Below are positions 52,003 through 61,319 of a stretch of 64,000 nucleotides of DNA, piece by piece. The position numbers and the translations under genes are program-made. How positions within the stretch are numbered: the stretch's first letter is position 1; every line of letters starts with the position of its first letter. The notes below the pieces were generated by a model that was not told the DNA's origin, made no database searches, and saw only the letters and a program-made list of their open reading frames with translations. Source of the stretch: Myxococcota bacterium (lineage in GTDB: Bacteria > Myxococcota_A > UBA796 > JAFGLY01); contig JAJRWT010000032.1 of NCBI GenBank assembly GCA_024276675.1, forward strand, positions 186,001 to 250,000, written 5' to 3'.

Positions 52003-53564
52003 CAGCTACCCCGAGACCGGGTCGCCGGAGCTGGTGTGTCGGTAGACGGGGGCTGCGGATGCTCCGCTTCCCGCGAGGACTTTCCGTGCCGTGGCCGAAG
52101 GGTCGGAAAGAGAATGACCTCACGAATACTGGCCTGATCTGTCAGCAACATGACCAGACGATCCACGCCAAGGCCTTCTCCTGCTGCTGGGGGCATGCCG
52201 TAGGAAAGTGCGTCTATGTAGTCGGAGTCGAAGAACATGGCCTCGTCCTGTCCCGACTCCCGTAGCGCCGCCTGGCGAGCAAATCGATGAGCCTGATCCT
52301 GCGGATCGTTCAGTTCCGTGAAGGCGTTGGCTATCTCCTGGCCCCCCATGAACAACTCGAAGCGATCGACAAAAGCGGGATCGTCTTCGCATCTCCTGGA
52401 GAGAGGACTGATTCCAACGGGAAAGCGCGTGACGAAAGTGGGGTTGACGAGGCCAGGCTCCACCAGTTCCTGGAAGAACCAATCCCACCACAGCCCCATG
52501 GATTCTGGTAGAGCGGCGGGATCTTCGTCGGAGTGCAGTTCCATCCAACGTGCTCGGAGTGCGTCCGGATCCAGGAGCTGCTCTTGGGACAAACCAGTGG
52601 CATCGATCAGGAGGTCTCCCATGGAAACTCTACGCCACGGCGTACTACAGTCCAGCTCCTTTCCCTGGAAGCTGAACCTGAGACTGCCCTTGACAGCCTT
52701 CACGAGCCAGGTGACCAGATCCTCGGTGAGAGTCATCAAGTCATGGTACGTGGCATTTGCCTGGTAGAATTCCAACATGGTGAATTCAGGGTTGTGCCTT
52801 GGACTCAGGCCCTCGTTGCGGAAGTTCCGGTTCAGCTCGAAGACACGTTCGAAACCACCCACCAGCAACCGCTTCAAGAACAGTTCCGGGGCGATGCGCA
52901 GGTAGAGATCCATGTCCAGGGCGTTGTGGTGGGTGATGAATGGACGAGCGGTGGCACCCCCGGGGATGACATGCATCATGGGGGTCTCGACCTCCATGAA
53001 GTCACGTTCCTGGAAAAAGCTCCGCAGTAGTCTCACCACCATGGCCCGTACCTGAAATACCCTGCGGGTCTCTTCGTTCATCAGCAGGTCCACGTAACGG
53101 TGCCGGTGCCTGAACTCGATGTCCGTCAAGCCCTTCCACTTGTCTGGCAGGGAACGAATACACTTGGCGCTGAGGTTCAATTCCAGCACTCTGAGGGTAA
53201 GATCCCCTCTCCGGGTCTTCATGAGGGTGCCGCGAACCCGGATGATGTCGCCAAGGTCCAGCTTCTTCCACAAAGAAAAGGCTTCTGCCCCAACGACGTT
53301 CTTGCGAACGTAAATCTGCAGCCGCCCTTTTCGGTCGCTCAAGATGGCGAAGCCCGCCCTGCCCATCTCGTTCTTCGCCATCATGCGCCCGGCGATGGTA
53401 AACTCCTGAATCGAGGCGTCCAACTCCTGGGCTGACAGCCCCTGGGCTGCCGCACGACAGTCCGCACTGGTGTGTGAAACCGTTCTTGCTTTCGGGAACG
53501 GCTCGATTCCTGAAAGCCGAAGAGATTCCAGCTTCTGGATACGGCGTGGATCAAAGGTATACAT
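52002..53564 (-). CDS. lysS: Lysine-tRNA ligase (class II)
   Basis: Charges tRNA-Lys with lysine. The 520-residue class II synthetase has an N-terminal OB-fold anticodon-binding domain (about 55-140, IAGRMMAKNEMGRAGFAILSD) and the class II core: motif 1 (FMEVETPMMHVIPGGA), motif 2 (FERVFELNRNFRNEGLSPRHNPEFTMLEFYQA) and motif 3 (GEGLGVDRLVMLL). Residues about 490-520 form a Pro/Ser/Thr-rich tail that is not part of the fold. GGAG lies 7 bases before ATG 53564. The 193 bases upstream contain TTATAGT, a possible -10 on the reverse strand at about 53680, but no certain -35. Confidence 0.97.
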   Translation of the reverse strand: MYTFDPRRIQKLESLRLSGIEPFPKARTVSHTSADCRAAAQGLSAQELDASIQEFTIAGRMMAKNEMGRAGFAILSDRKGRLQIYVRKNVVGAEAFSLWKKLDLGDIIRVRGTLMKTRRGDLTLRVLELNLSAKCIRSLPDKWKGLTDIEFRHRHRYVDLLMNEETRRVFQVRAMVVRLLRSFFQERDFMEVETPMMHVIPGGATARPFITHHNALDMDLYLRIAPELFLKRLLVGGFERVFELNRNFRNEGLSPRHNPEFTMLEFYQANATYHDLMTLTEDLVTWLVKAVKGSLRFSFQGKELDCSTPWRRVSMGDLLIDATGLSQEQLLDPDALRARWMELHSDEDPAALPESMGLWWDWFFQELVEPGLVNPTFVTRFPVGISPLSRRCEDDPAFVDRFELFMGGQEIANAFTELNDPQDQAHRFARQAALRESGQDEAMFFDSDYIDALSYGMPPAAGEGLGVDRLVMLLTDQASIREVILFPTLRPRHGKSSREAEHPQPPSTDTPAPATRSRGS

Positions 53565-53757
53565 CTACCCTCTCCGGGGGCTTGCGCAGGAGCCGGCTAC
53601 TAACCCGATGCCCCTGTGGGAAACAACGGAAAGAAAGCGTATTCAGAAAAAGCACCGGCGAGGGCCCCCTTGCAGGGGACTATAAGCCGACGAAGGATTA
53701 CGGTTGGTTACAGGCTCCTGTACAGAACCGCGCCCCTCGTGCCAGGCTCCACCCACT

Positions 53758-54429
53758 TCAGAAGAAGGAAAGTTGGGATAGTTCTTCGCACCAGGTCGCG
53801 CTCGTCGTACCGTTCACCTCTCCCACGGCCGAGTCCTCGCCGGCCTCTTCGTAGATGAAGTTGCCATCGTACCTGTTCATGCTGGTTTCGATGAATATGG
53901 GCCCACCTTCCCCGCCTGACAGACTCAAAGTCCAATCCAGGGGATACCCCTGCCAGTAGCGCCCGCTCCAGTAGTAGTCCCAGTCGACCTGGTCCCTGAC
54001 CTCGTAGATGAATTCCCCCGAGTCCAGGGTGCAGTTGAAGGTCCAGGGCGTGATGAACAGATCGGAGTCGTCCCAGGCGGAATAGGTGTCTGTACCGTCG
54101 TAATCGGCCAACAAGAAAAGATTGCAGTAGCCCTCCAGGAACATGTCACCGGGATCGTAGGGTTCCGAGGAGCTGCCCAGGTAGCTCGACACCTGTTGGC
54201 AGGTGACCCCTTCCACGGGCGAGAGATAGGCCACGACCCGGCCATCCCTGGAGAAGGCCCAGGCACTCATGGATGCCACCTGCCCACTCAAGGCAGCGGT
54301 CTCGATGGTGATGGTCCCCGAAACGATGCCTTCAGCAGATGCTCCACCATTCTCGGCACACGCTGTCGCCATGCAGACGACGAGAGCAGCAAGGCCCAGG
54401 CGAGAACATTTGGGGAAGTTGGGGGTCAT
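53758..54429 (-). CDS. Predicted lipoprotein of unknown function
   Basis: A 223-residue protein with a signal peptide ending in CMATAC, a lipobox with Cys at about 24. The mature part is acidic, rich in Gly, Ser, Thr, Tyr and Trp, and mostly beta-like: GTITIETAALSG, MSAWAFSRDGRVVAYLSP, NLFLLADYDGTD, WTFNCTLDSGEFIYEVRDQ. About four more Cys occur, perhaps paired. No known family recognised. GGAG is 5 bases before ATG 54429. It lies between prfB and lysS, which are direct neighbours in many bacteria. Confidence 0.7.
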   Translation of the reverse strand: MTPNFPKCSRLGLAALVVCMATACAENGGASAEGIVSGTITIETAALSGQVASMSAWAFSRDGRVVAYLSPVEGVTCQQVSSYLGSSSEPYDPGDMFLEGYCNLFLLADYDGTDTYSAWDDSDLFITPWTFNCTLDSGEFIYEVRDQVDWDYYWSGRYWQGYPLDWTLSLSGGEGGPIFIETSMNRYDGNFIYEEAGEDSAVGEVNGTTSATWCEELSQLSFF

Positions 54430-54533
54430 GGGCGCTCCTTTCCGGTCTCATATCCGGCATGTCCGGGGAGAGCTGGGCTCATGGAATCCCGGGGATTGAA
54501 TCCGGCCACCCGTGTGCTGGAAACCAGCCGGGT

Positions 54534-55638
54534 TCACGGTGCGGCTCGCATGACCAGATAGGCCTCCATGAAGGCGTTCAGGTCGCCATCCAGAAATCGA
54601 TCCACATCGCCGGTATCCATACCTGTTCGAAGATCCTTCACCAGCCGGTAGGGATGAAGCACATAGCTCCTGATCTGACTGCCCCACTCTATTCTCTTCT
54701 TTTCGGCATGAGCTTCGTTGGCCTCGGCTCGACGTTTCTCCAGCTCGGCCTGGTACAGCTTTGCCCGAAGGAGCTTCATGGCCGTGGACTTGTTCTTGTG
54801 TTGCGAGCGTTCGCTGCGACAGACCACCACGGTGTTGGTGGGGATGTGCGTGATACGCACTGCCGAGTCCGTGGTGTTGACATGCTGCCCCCCTGCTCCA
54901 CTGGAACGAAAGGTGTCGATGCGCAGATCGGAGTCGGAGATGTCCACGACGATGTCGTCGTCAATCGCTGGGTAGACCGCAACTGAGGCGAAGGCCGTGT
55001 GCCTTCGTGCGTTTGCATCAAAGGGCGAAATGCGCACCAGTCTGTGTACGCCGCTTTCGCCCTTCAGGTAGCCATAGGCAAAAGGACCGTCGATCTCCAG
55101 CGTACAGTGGCCTATCCCAGCTTCCTCCCCCACCTGCTCGTCGATGAGGGCGGACTTGTAACCATTGCGATCCGCCCAGCGCAGATACATTCGTTTCAGC
55201 ATGTCGGCCCAGTCCGCGGCGTCGGTCCCTCCCGCTCCGGAATGTATTTCCAACACTGCCGAGAGGGAGTCGCCCTCCTCGGAGAGCATGCGCTGGATCT
55301 CGATGGAGCGAACCCGGCTCCTCAGTTCGCACAGTGACTCTTCCACTTCGTTCAGGACGCCGTCATCTTGTTCCGAAACGGCGAGTTCCAGCAGTATTCG
55401 GGCGTCGGAGAGGTCTTCGGAGAGCCGTGACCAGTTCTTGATCACGCGGTCTATTTCGGCTTTTTCCTTGAGGACTAACTGTGCTTTCGAAGGATTTGCC
55501 CAAAAGCTCTCACCAGATGCCATTTCATCCAGCTCGCCGGCGCGGATCTTGCGACCTTCTATGTCAAAGATGCCCCCGAAGGGCGCCCACGCGCTCCTGC
55601 AAGGACCTTAGAACATTCGTCAATTCGTCAGGTAACAT
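54534..55638 (-). CDS. prfB: Peptide chain release factor 2, made by programmed +1 frameshift
   Basis: RF2 reads UGA and UAA stop codons and releases the peptide. The coding sequence is in two frames. The first has 24 codons from ATG 55638 (AAGGA 8 bases before), encoding MLPDELTNVL...ALRGHL, and ends at TGA 55566-55564. The main frame continues after a +1 shift at CTT-TGA-C and encodes DIEGRKIRAGELDEMASGE onward to 54534. The joined product has 367 residues, near E. coli RF2 (365). It carries GGQ in SSGAGGQHVN, needed for peptide release, and RSQHKNK. A start at the in-frame ATG 55523 alone would lose the N-terminal helix, so the frameshifted form is the true gene. Confidence 0.95.
55564..55577 (-). 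promoter_or_regulatory. prfB: prfB programmed +1 frameshift site
   Basis: On the reverse strand the order is GGGGG (55577-55573, Shine-Dalgarno-like), CAT, CTT slippery codon, TGA stop, then C. The same layout occurs in E. coli prfB. Low RF2 slows reading of TGA and lets ribosomes slip, making more RF2. Confidence 0.93.
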
Positions 55639-55718
55639 TTCGCATGTCCTTTTTGCTGTTTCCATGTGTCGGGACTCTTCCACGTGTCAGCGTGGAAGGT
55701 CTCCCTGGATGCGTCGCT

Positions 55719-56171
55719 TCAGTTGGGCAGGCCCAGTTTGCTTTCCAGGATACTCAACAGTTCCCTCTCGCGACCCTCCATCACACGGGCGTCTTCAACT
55801 CGCTCATGGTCGTAACCCAGAAGGTGGAGGATGCCATGGATCAAAAGGATCCCCAGCTCTCGCTCCATGGAATGCCGCTCGTCGGCCGCATGCCGTTCCG
55901 CCGTTTGCAGGCTAATTACCACGTCCCCCATCACATGGTCGCCCTGGAGCACGGCTTCGCCCTCGTTCATGGAGAACGAGAGGATGTCCGTGGCTGCGTC
56001 CTGGTTGCGATAGCGGGCATTCAAAGCCTGGATGAACTCATCATCACAGAGCAGTATGGAGAGTTCGGCCTTCTCGATACCTTGAGCTGTCAGCACCGTC
56101 TGCGCGTAGTCCGCCAAGGGTTGGACAGGAAAATCCACTCCATGGAGAGCCACATCCACACAAATTGCCAT
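55719..56171 (-). CDS. ybeY: Endoribonuclease YbeY (rRNA maturation factor)
   Basis: YbeY is a zinc-dependent single-strand endoribonuclease needed for 16S rRNA 3-prime end maturation and ribosome quality control. The 150-residue protein has LSILLCDDEFIQALNARYRNQDAATDILSF and the metal motif HGILHLLGYDHE, which supplies three His ligands. ATG 56171 follows GGGAGGA closely. A GTG at 56195 overlapping the pgpH stop would add eight residues; the ATG was preferred for its ribosome-binding sequence and its normal length. Order phoH-pgpH-ybeY is conserved in many bacteria. Confidence 0.95.
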   Translation of the reverse strand: MAICVDVALHGVDFPVQPLADYAQTVLTAQGIEKAELSILLCDDEFIQALNARYRNQDAATDILSFSMNEGEAVLQGDHVMGDVVISLQTAERHAADERHSMERELGILLIHGILHLLGYDHERVEDARVMEGRERELLSILESKLGLPN

Positions 56172-56191
56172 GGTTCCTCCCACGAGCCTGT

Positions 56192-58723
56192 TCACTGGTC
56201 GTCCGGCAGATCATGAGCCGGATCGACGATCTCCGATCCCAGATCCTTGGAAAGGTCCTTTTTGCCTGCTGGCTTCGCAGGGCCGTGGTCTCTCGTTCCA
56301 TCGTCGATTCCCGACGGCGATTCGGCAAGCAAGGCGCTCTCCGGTTCCTCGGAAGTCTCTTCGCCATTGTCAGACCCGCTGAGGGGGTTGTGGAGTTCCA
56401 ATGTGATCACCGATTGTTGAGAGTCCGCGCTCAGAGGACTGCCGGATCCGGCCCTGCGCTCTCCGGGATACTCGATGCGCTGGTGATAGATCCCCATCAA
56501 CACCTCGGAGAAGGAGTTGGCAATGGCGTAGAGTTCCTTCAGTGTCAATGGACACTTCTCGAACTGCCCGTCCATCATCACGCCGTTCACGATCTTCTGG
56601 ATCACTTTTCTGATGCCCTCGGGATCCGGACGCTCCAGCACGCGGCTCGCAGCTTCCACCTTGTCGGCAAGGTGGAGTATTCCCGCTTCGCGGGTATCGG
56701 GGCGGGGGCCTGGATAGCGAAACGCAGCAATGGGTACGTCTGTTCCGGGACCTGCCAGTTTGCAGGCTTTGTCATGAAAGTACGAGATGACGCCCGTTCC
56801 ATGATGCATGGCTATGTTGTCGATAATGGGCTGTGGCAAGTGGTGCTCGCGTGCCAGGGCTTGTCCGTCCCTCACGTGGCCGATGAGAATGGCCGCGGAC
56901 TGGCGCGGTCCCAGGCGATCATGTGGATTGGGAATGTCCCGCTGGTTCTCCACGAAATACTGGGGTTTGACGGCCTTGCCAATGTCGTGGAAGTATGCCG
57001 CCACCCGCGCCAGCAACGCGTTGGCCCCGATACGCTCGCAAGCAGCCTCGGCCAAGGATCCCACGATGACGGAGTGGTGGTAGGTGCCAGGCGCACGCAA
57101 CATCAGTTGCCGTAGCAGTGGATGATTGAGATTCGTGAGCTCCAGCAGCTTGTAGTCCGTGATGAAGCCGAACAACTCGAAGAAGGGCACCAGTCCCAGC
57201 ACCATCACCGCCGAGATCATGCCGCCGAGCACGGCAAAGAGTACGTCCCATAGCGCCGTGGACAGGGCCGCCGAAGCCTCGATCCCCTGGTAGACCTTCA
57301 TCATGTCCAGGATAAGCACCACGGCTCCGTTTACTACGGAAGTCTGCAACCCCGCACGCAGCACGTGGAGACGTTCGTGGGTGTTGGTGATGCTTCCCGC
57401 GGCCGTCACACAGGACAACAGGAAGAACAGGGCAAAGAGCACCTGCTGGTCCATCATCACGCCTGTCAACAGGGAGGCTACCAGGGAAAACAACAAGGCC
57501 GTCTCGTTGTTGGCGAGAATCCGCACCAACATCGCGCCGCCGGCTATGGGCAGGATGTAGAGAAAGCTGCTGGGCAGTGGCCCGTCACCACCGGAGCTGA
57601 AAATGGAGCTGCTGGCCTCGACCACCGCTCGGGCCAACGCCAGGCAGATGAGCAAAATGAAGCCAATGGCCTCCAGGTTCCTGGTTTCATTGGTGAACTT
57701 CCTGATGTACCCGGTGGCGAACATGTAGAAGGTGACCACCACCAACGTACAGAAAGCCAGCAGCGAGAGAAGCACTCCAGCGCGACTGGTTCTGCCATGG
57801 GCGTCCAGAAAGGCCTGCACCATGTCGATGTGTCTCGCTTCTATCACGTCGCCACCACGAAACAGGATCGTGCCCTTCTTTACATGGTGTACCACCTCAG
57901 GGATGCTGTTCCGGGATTCCCGCCGTCTTTCCTGGGTCAAGAGCTGATTGTAGGAGAAATTCGGCCTGACGGCGGCCCTGGCGATCGCGTTGGCAGCCTG
58001 GGCGGTGTCGGCCCTGGTCACGCGCTTTTCGTGCTCCAACACGTAGAGGGCGATCTCCTGGCGCACTTCTTCAGGCGTGACGATCTGCTCGTAATCGTCA
58101 AGACTGATCTCCTGCCGCGAGTCGGTGAGCAGGCGGATGACGGAAATGGGTCGGGGTGGTGATGGAAGCAGAGATCGATCGGCTATGATGTAGCGCCTCA
58201 TGGAAAAGCCAAGCAGCTCAATTACCAGCGACTCTGTCTGCTCATCAAAACCGCTCTTCATGAGCGATTCCAGGTGGTCCTGGTGTATTGAAAACTCCAG
58301 GGCTCTCATGAAATCGTTCTGGATCAGCGCCAATTCCTCGGAGCTGGGCTCGTCCAGGCCCTGTCCACGTGCCGAAAGAGTGGCCTCCGCCAATTTCCGC
58401 CTGGCGGAGTCGAACGCAAGAGAGATGCGATTCTGTAGTCGGTTGGTCAGCGTCGCGTCGAAGTCGTACACCGCTGGTACCGACTCGTCTGCCTTGCGGC
58501 GACGTTCCGCGGTCAACTCTGTATCCACGTAGGTGAAAGAAGCCGGCGCGCGAAGATCATGGGATGCCACGTCGCCTACCTGGTATTCCTGTCCCGGAAG
58601 ACTGGTACGCTCCATGAGCAGCAGTGCGGACACGAAACACACGAGTACGAGCAGCAGAACCCGTCTGATGGAGCTTCGTCGCATCAGGTCCAGGAGGGGA
58701 CCGGTGCGACGCTCTTCAGGCAT
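56192..58723 (-). CDS. 7TM-HD family c-di-AMP phosphodiesterase (PgpH-like)
   Basis: An 843-residue membrane protein. An N-terminal helix (about 21-37) anchors a long extracytoplasmic 7TMR-HDED domain (about 55-310: YDFDATLTNRLQNRISLAFD, PNFSYNQLLTQERR). Seven helices follow (about 330-530), then a cytoplasmic HD domain with HHSVIVGSLAEAA, FHDIGK (His579-Asp580) and AMHHGTGVISYFHDKA. PgpH hydrolyses the second messenger c-di-AMP in Firmicutes; no c-di-AMP synthase is visible in this window and the activity here is inferred. The C-terminus has about 85 extra polar residues. ATG 58723 overlaps the phoH stop by 8 bases; the start was set there by the AGGA sequence. Confidence 0.9.
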   Translation of the reverse strand: MPEERRTGPLLDLMRRSSIRRVLLLVLVCFVSALLLMERTSLPGQEYQVGDVASHDLRAPASFTYVDTELTAERRRKADESVPAVYDFDATLTNRLQNRISLAFDSARRKLAEATLSARGQGLDEPSSEELALIQNDFMRALEFSIHQDHLESLMKSGFDEQTESLVIELLGFSMRRYIIADRSLLPSPPRPISVIRLLTDSRQEISLDDYEQIVTPEEVRQEIALYVLEHEKRVTRADTAQAANAIARAAVRPNFSYNQLLTQERRRESRNSIPEVVHHVKKGTILFRGGDVIEARHIDMVQAFLDAHGRTSRAGVLLSLLAFCTLVVVTFYMFATGYIRKFTNETRNLEAIGFILLICLALARAVVEASSSIFSSGGDGPLPSSFLYILPIAGGAMLVRILANNETALLFSLVASLLTGVMMDQQVLFALFFLLSCVTAAGSITNTHERLHVLRAGLQTSVVNGAVVLILDMMKVYQGIEASAALSTALWDVLFAVLGGMISAVMVLGLVPFFELFGFITDYKLLELTNLNHPLLRQLMLRAPGTYHHSVIVGSLAEAACERIGANALLARVAAYFHDIGKAVKPQYFVENQRDIPNPHDRLGPRQSAAILIGHVRDGQALAREHHLPQPIIDNIAMHHGTGVISYFHDKACKLAGPGTDVPIAAFRYPGPRPDTREAGILHLADKVEAASRVLERPDPEGIRKVIQKIVNGVMMDGQFEKCPLTLKELYAIANSFSEVLMGIYHQRIEYPGERRAGSGSPLSADSQQSVITLELHNPLSGSDNGEETSEEPESALLAESPSGIDDGTRDHGPAKPAGKKDLSKDLGSEIVDPAHDLPDDQ

Positions 58724-59801
58724 CTTTTCCTGGTGCACCGGGTTCGTCCTCCTGCAAGGCCCTGGCGGGGGGGCGGTCTCTGTTCGAGGCCATCGCTTTT
58801 CGATCGTAGGCCTTGATGATGGCCGCCACAAGGGGGTGTCGAACCACGTCGGCCTCGGAGAAGCGCACAACCTTTATTCCATCCACGTTCCGCAGTATCC
58901 GCACAGCCTCCACAAGGCCGGATACCTGGCCCCTGGGAAGGTCGATCTGGGTAATATCGCCGGTGACCACTGCCCGGGAGTCCATACCCATCCGTGTGAG
59001 GAACATCTTCATCTGTTCGGAGGTGGTGTTCTGTGCCTCGTCCAGAATGGCGAAGGCGTCGTTGAGGGTGCGCCCCCGCATGAACGCCAGTGGAGCCACC
59101 TCTATCACGCCTCGCCGGATCATTCGTTCAACTCTGTCGAAACCCACCAGGTCGTGGAGAGCATCGTAGAGAGGTCTGAGATAGGGGTTTACCTTTTCGG
59201 CCATGTCACCTGGTAGGAAACCGAGCTTTTCGCCCGCCTCGACGGCCGGTCTACACAGCACTATCCTGGAAAACTCGCCTCTCTTGAGTGACGCCACGGC
59301 CATGCACATGGCCAGGTAGGTCTTGCCAGTACCCGCCGGCCCGACCCCCAGGACGATATCGTGATTTCGCAGCGCCTGTACGTAGTCCCTCTGCCGCAAG
59401 GTGCGTGGATGGATGCTGCGGTTCTTGCCGGGTACGAATATGGTCTCGGCGAACAGGCCCACCAGGTCCACCGTCACGTCTTTGCTGATGAGCCTGCAAG
59501 CTTGTTCCACGTCGAATGCATGTAGGGCAAAACCCCGACAGCCCAGTTCGTGAAGCTGGCGAAGTACAGTTGCAGCCAGGTGGACCGAACCATCGTTTCC
59601 CTGGATGAGGATCCCATCGCCGCCCTGACTGACCCGCACCCCGAGTGCACGACCCACCAGGCGGAGATTACGCCCCAGTTCACCACACAGCTCCCTGAAG
59701 ACTTCCGGTGGTCCATCAAGGTCGAGCGAAATACTCCTGGCATTGTTGCTGAGCGACTCTATGAGACACCTCTTGGTGGCTTCCCTGGCATCGGCTGACA
59801 T
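58716..59801 (-). CDS. PhoH-family ATPase
   Basis: A 361-residue cytosolic protein with a PhoH domain (about 128-335): HPRTLRQRDYVQAL, Walker A GPAGTGKT (154-161), IVLCRPAVEAGEKLGFLPGD, NDAFAILDEAQNTTSEQMKMFLTRMG (Walker B DEAQN) and VVTGDITQIDLP. An N-terminal part (about 20-110) resembles the KH-like domain of PhoH-like proteins. The family is ATP-binding and linked to RNA metabolism through the YbeY partner. A short Ala/Pro/Arg-rich tail follows. It starts the reverse phoH-pgpH-ybeY group, 389 bases from the divergent ald gene. Confidence 0.93.
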   Translation of the reverse strand: MSADAREATKRCLIESLSNNARSISLDLDGPPEVFRELCGELGRNLRLVGRALGVRVSQGGDGILIQGNDGSVHLAATVLRQLHELGCRGFALHAFDVEQACRLISKDVTVDLVGLFAETIFVPGKNRSIHPRTLRQRDYVQALRNHDIVLGVGPAGTGKTYLAMCMAVASLKRGEFSRIVLCRPAVEAGEKLGFLPGDMAEKVNPYLRPLYDALHDLVGFDRVERMIRRGVIEVAPLAFMRGRTLNDAFAILDEAQNTTSEQMKMFLTRMGMDSRAVVTGDITQIDLPRGQVSGLVEAVRILRNVDGIKVVRFSEADVVRHPLVAAIIKAYDRKAMASNRDRPPARALQEDEPGAPGKDA

Positions 59802-60190
59802 GGCCTCGAGGTTCCACGGCCCCTGGCCTGGCTGGCCAGGGCCAACGAGGGGCCCACGGGGCGAAGGGCGAAGAGCATGGCGTGTTCTGGATATCTTGGC
59901 GAAGAGCGACGCAGCCAGATGGATCGGCGGCCCAATGCAGAAGTACCTTCCTTGCGGCCCCTAACCCTGCCACGGCGCAGTGGTCAAGAGCAGGCAATGC
60001 CCTGCCCACTCCGGGTTCCAGCGGGATATTGCTCCATGGCGCTGACCGGCAACGCCACGCAACAAGCCACCAACAGAGCCAACGCCCGTTTCTGGCCTTT
60101 CGTGCCGTCCGCCACGCGATGGAGCAGGCAGCCGGTAGAAGTTCATCCGCGGCTGGTGATACGCGCAGCCCACAAACATCGGAGGCGGCC
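59802..60190. promoter_or_regulatory. Divergent intergenic region, phoH to alanine dehydrogenase
   Basis: 389 bases. An 8-base inverted repeat lies at 59821-59841. The + strand frame is open from 59882, but its first 103 codons do not resemble alanine dehydrogenase and are treated as non-coding. No reliable -35/-10 pair was found. GGAGG at 60181-60185 is the ribosome-binding site for ald. Confidence 0.35.
59821..59841. repeat. Inverted repeat near the phoH start
   Basis: CCCTGGCC (59821-59828), 5-base spacer, GGCCAGGG (59834-59841), perfectly symmetric, 20 bases upstream of the phoH start. It could bind a dimeric regulator or form a leader hairpin. No T-run follows, so it is not a terminator. 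Confidence 0.5.
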
Positions 60191-61300
60191 TTGATCATCG
60201 GAGTTCCAAAGGAGATACGCTCCCACGAACATCGCATCGGTCTGGTACCTGCCAGCGCGGTGAGGCTCGTCCGCCAGGGCCACTCCGTGCTGGTGGAACA
60301 GGGGGCTGGCATGGGCTCCGGCCTCTCCGACGAAGACTACATCCAGGCTGGAGCCGAGCTGGTCTCCAGTCCGGAAGACGTCTATGGGAGAGCAGAGATG
60401 ATCTGGAAGGTTGGCGAGCCTGAACCCTCGGAGTACCACCTGCTGCGTAAGGGCCAGATCCTCTTTTGCTACCTGCACCTGGCGGCCGACAAACAGAAGA
60501 CCCTTGCGCTCATGGACACGGGCGTCGTGGCTTTTGCCGCCGAGGCGGTACGACTGGACGACGGCAGCCTGCCGCTGCTTCGACCCATGAGCGAAGTGGC
60601 AGGCCGTCTCGCAATACAGACCGGAGCCTGCTACCTGGAACATCACAACGGTGGCAGCGGGCTCCTCCTCGGGGGCGTACCTGGTGTCAAACCGGGCAAG
60701 GTGGCGATTCTCGGTGGTGGTACCGTGGGACTGAATGCAGCCCGCACGGCAGCGGGTCTTGGGGCAGATGTCACCGTCCTGGACATCGACCTTGATCGAC
60801 TGCGCTGGCTGGATGCATTCTTTCGGGGAAGAATCAGGACCCTCCATTCGGCCCCGTTGGAAATCGAAGACACCCTGTTGTGGGCAGACCTGATGGTTGG
60901 CGCCGTGCTCGTTCCGGCGGCCAGGACTCCCATCCTGGTCTCCCGATCCCAACTGGGATTGATGCGCCCCGGCTCCGTGCTGGTGGACATTTCCATCGAC
61001 CAGGGCGGTTGTTTCGAGTCCTCACACCCCACCACTCGCGAAAAGCCCACATACATCGTGGACGGCATCGTCCACTTCGCCGTTCCCAATCTTCCAGGGT
61101 CGGTGGCCCGAACTAGTTCCTTTGCCCTCAACAACGCCACGCTCCACTACGGCTCCATCATAGCCGAACTCGGCTGGAAGGAATCGGTGGACAGGAGCCC
61201 CGCATTGGCCCGCGGTCTCTCCATCCTGCGGGGAAGACTGACCTCGGCGCCGGTGGCGGAAAGCCTGGATCTGCCATTTTTCCCCTGCTCCCCCAGTTGA
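60191..61300 (+). CDS. ald: Alanine dehydrogenase
   Basis: Interconverts L-alanine and pyruvate plus ammonia with NAD+. The 369-residue protein is of normal length (about 371). It begins [22 protein letters not shown], with the conserved Arg in the substrate pocket; the catalytic Lys is in MIWKVGEP and the catalytic His in YLHLAAD. The NAD domain has [19 protein letters not shown] and the acidic strand end [15 protein letters not shown] and [16 protein letters not shown] follow. The start is TTG 60191, 5 bases after GGAGG; no in-frame ATG lies near. It is convergent with the HEAT-like gene, 19 bases away. Confidence 0.94.
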   Translation: MIIGVPKEIRSHEHRIGLVPASAVRLVRQGHSVLVEQGAGMGSGLSDEDYIQAGAELVSSPEDVYGRAEMIWKVGEPEPSEYHLLRKGQILFCYLHLAADKQKTLALMDTGVVAFAAEAVRLDDGSLPLLRPMSEVAGRLAIQTGACYLEHHNGGSGLLLGGVPGVKPGKVAILGGGTVGLNAARTAAGLGADVTVLDIDLDRLRWLDAFFRGRIRTLHSAPLEIEDTLLWADLMVGAVLVPAARTPILVSRSQLGLMRPGSVLVDISIDQGGCFESSHPTTREKPTYIVDGIVHFAVPNLPGSVARTSSFALNNATLHYGSIIAELGWKESVDRSPALARGLSILRGRLTSAPVAESLDLPFFPCSPS

Positions 61301-61319
61301 GCTGCCAGGACTCGGCCGC

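Noticed and set aside
54534..55523. prfB as a single-frame gene starting at ATG 55523
   Set aside because: It would lack the N-terminal helix. The frameshift site and the 24-codon first frame restore a full-length RF2.
59882..60190. 103 extra codons in frame before alanine dehydrogenase
   Set aside because: Alanine dehydrogenase begins exactly at TTG 60191, with GGAGG before it and full normal length after it.
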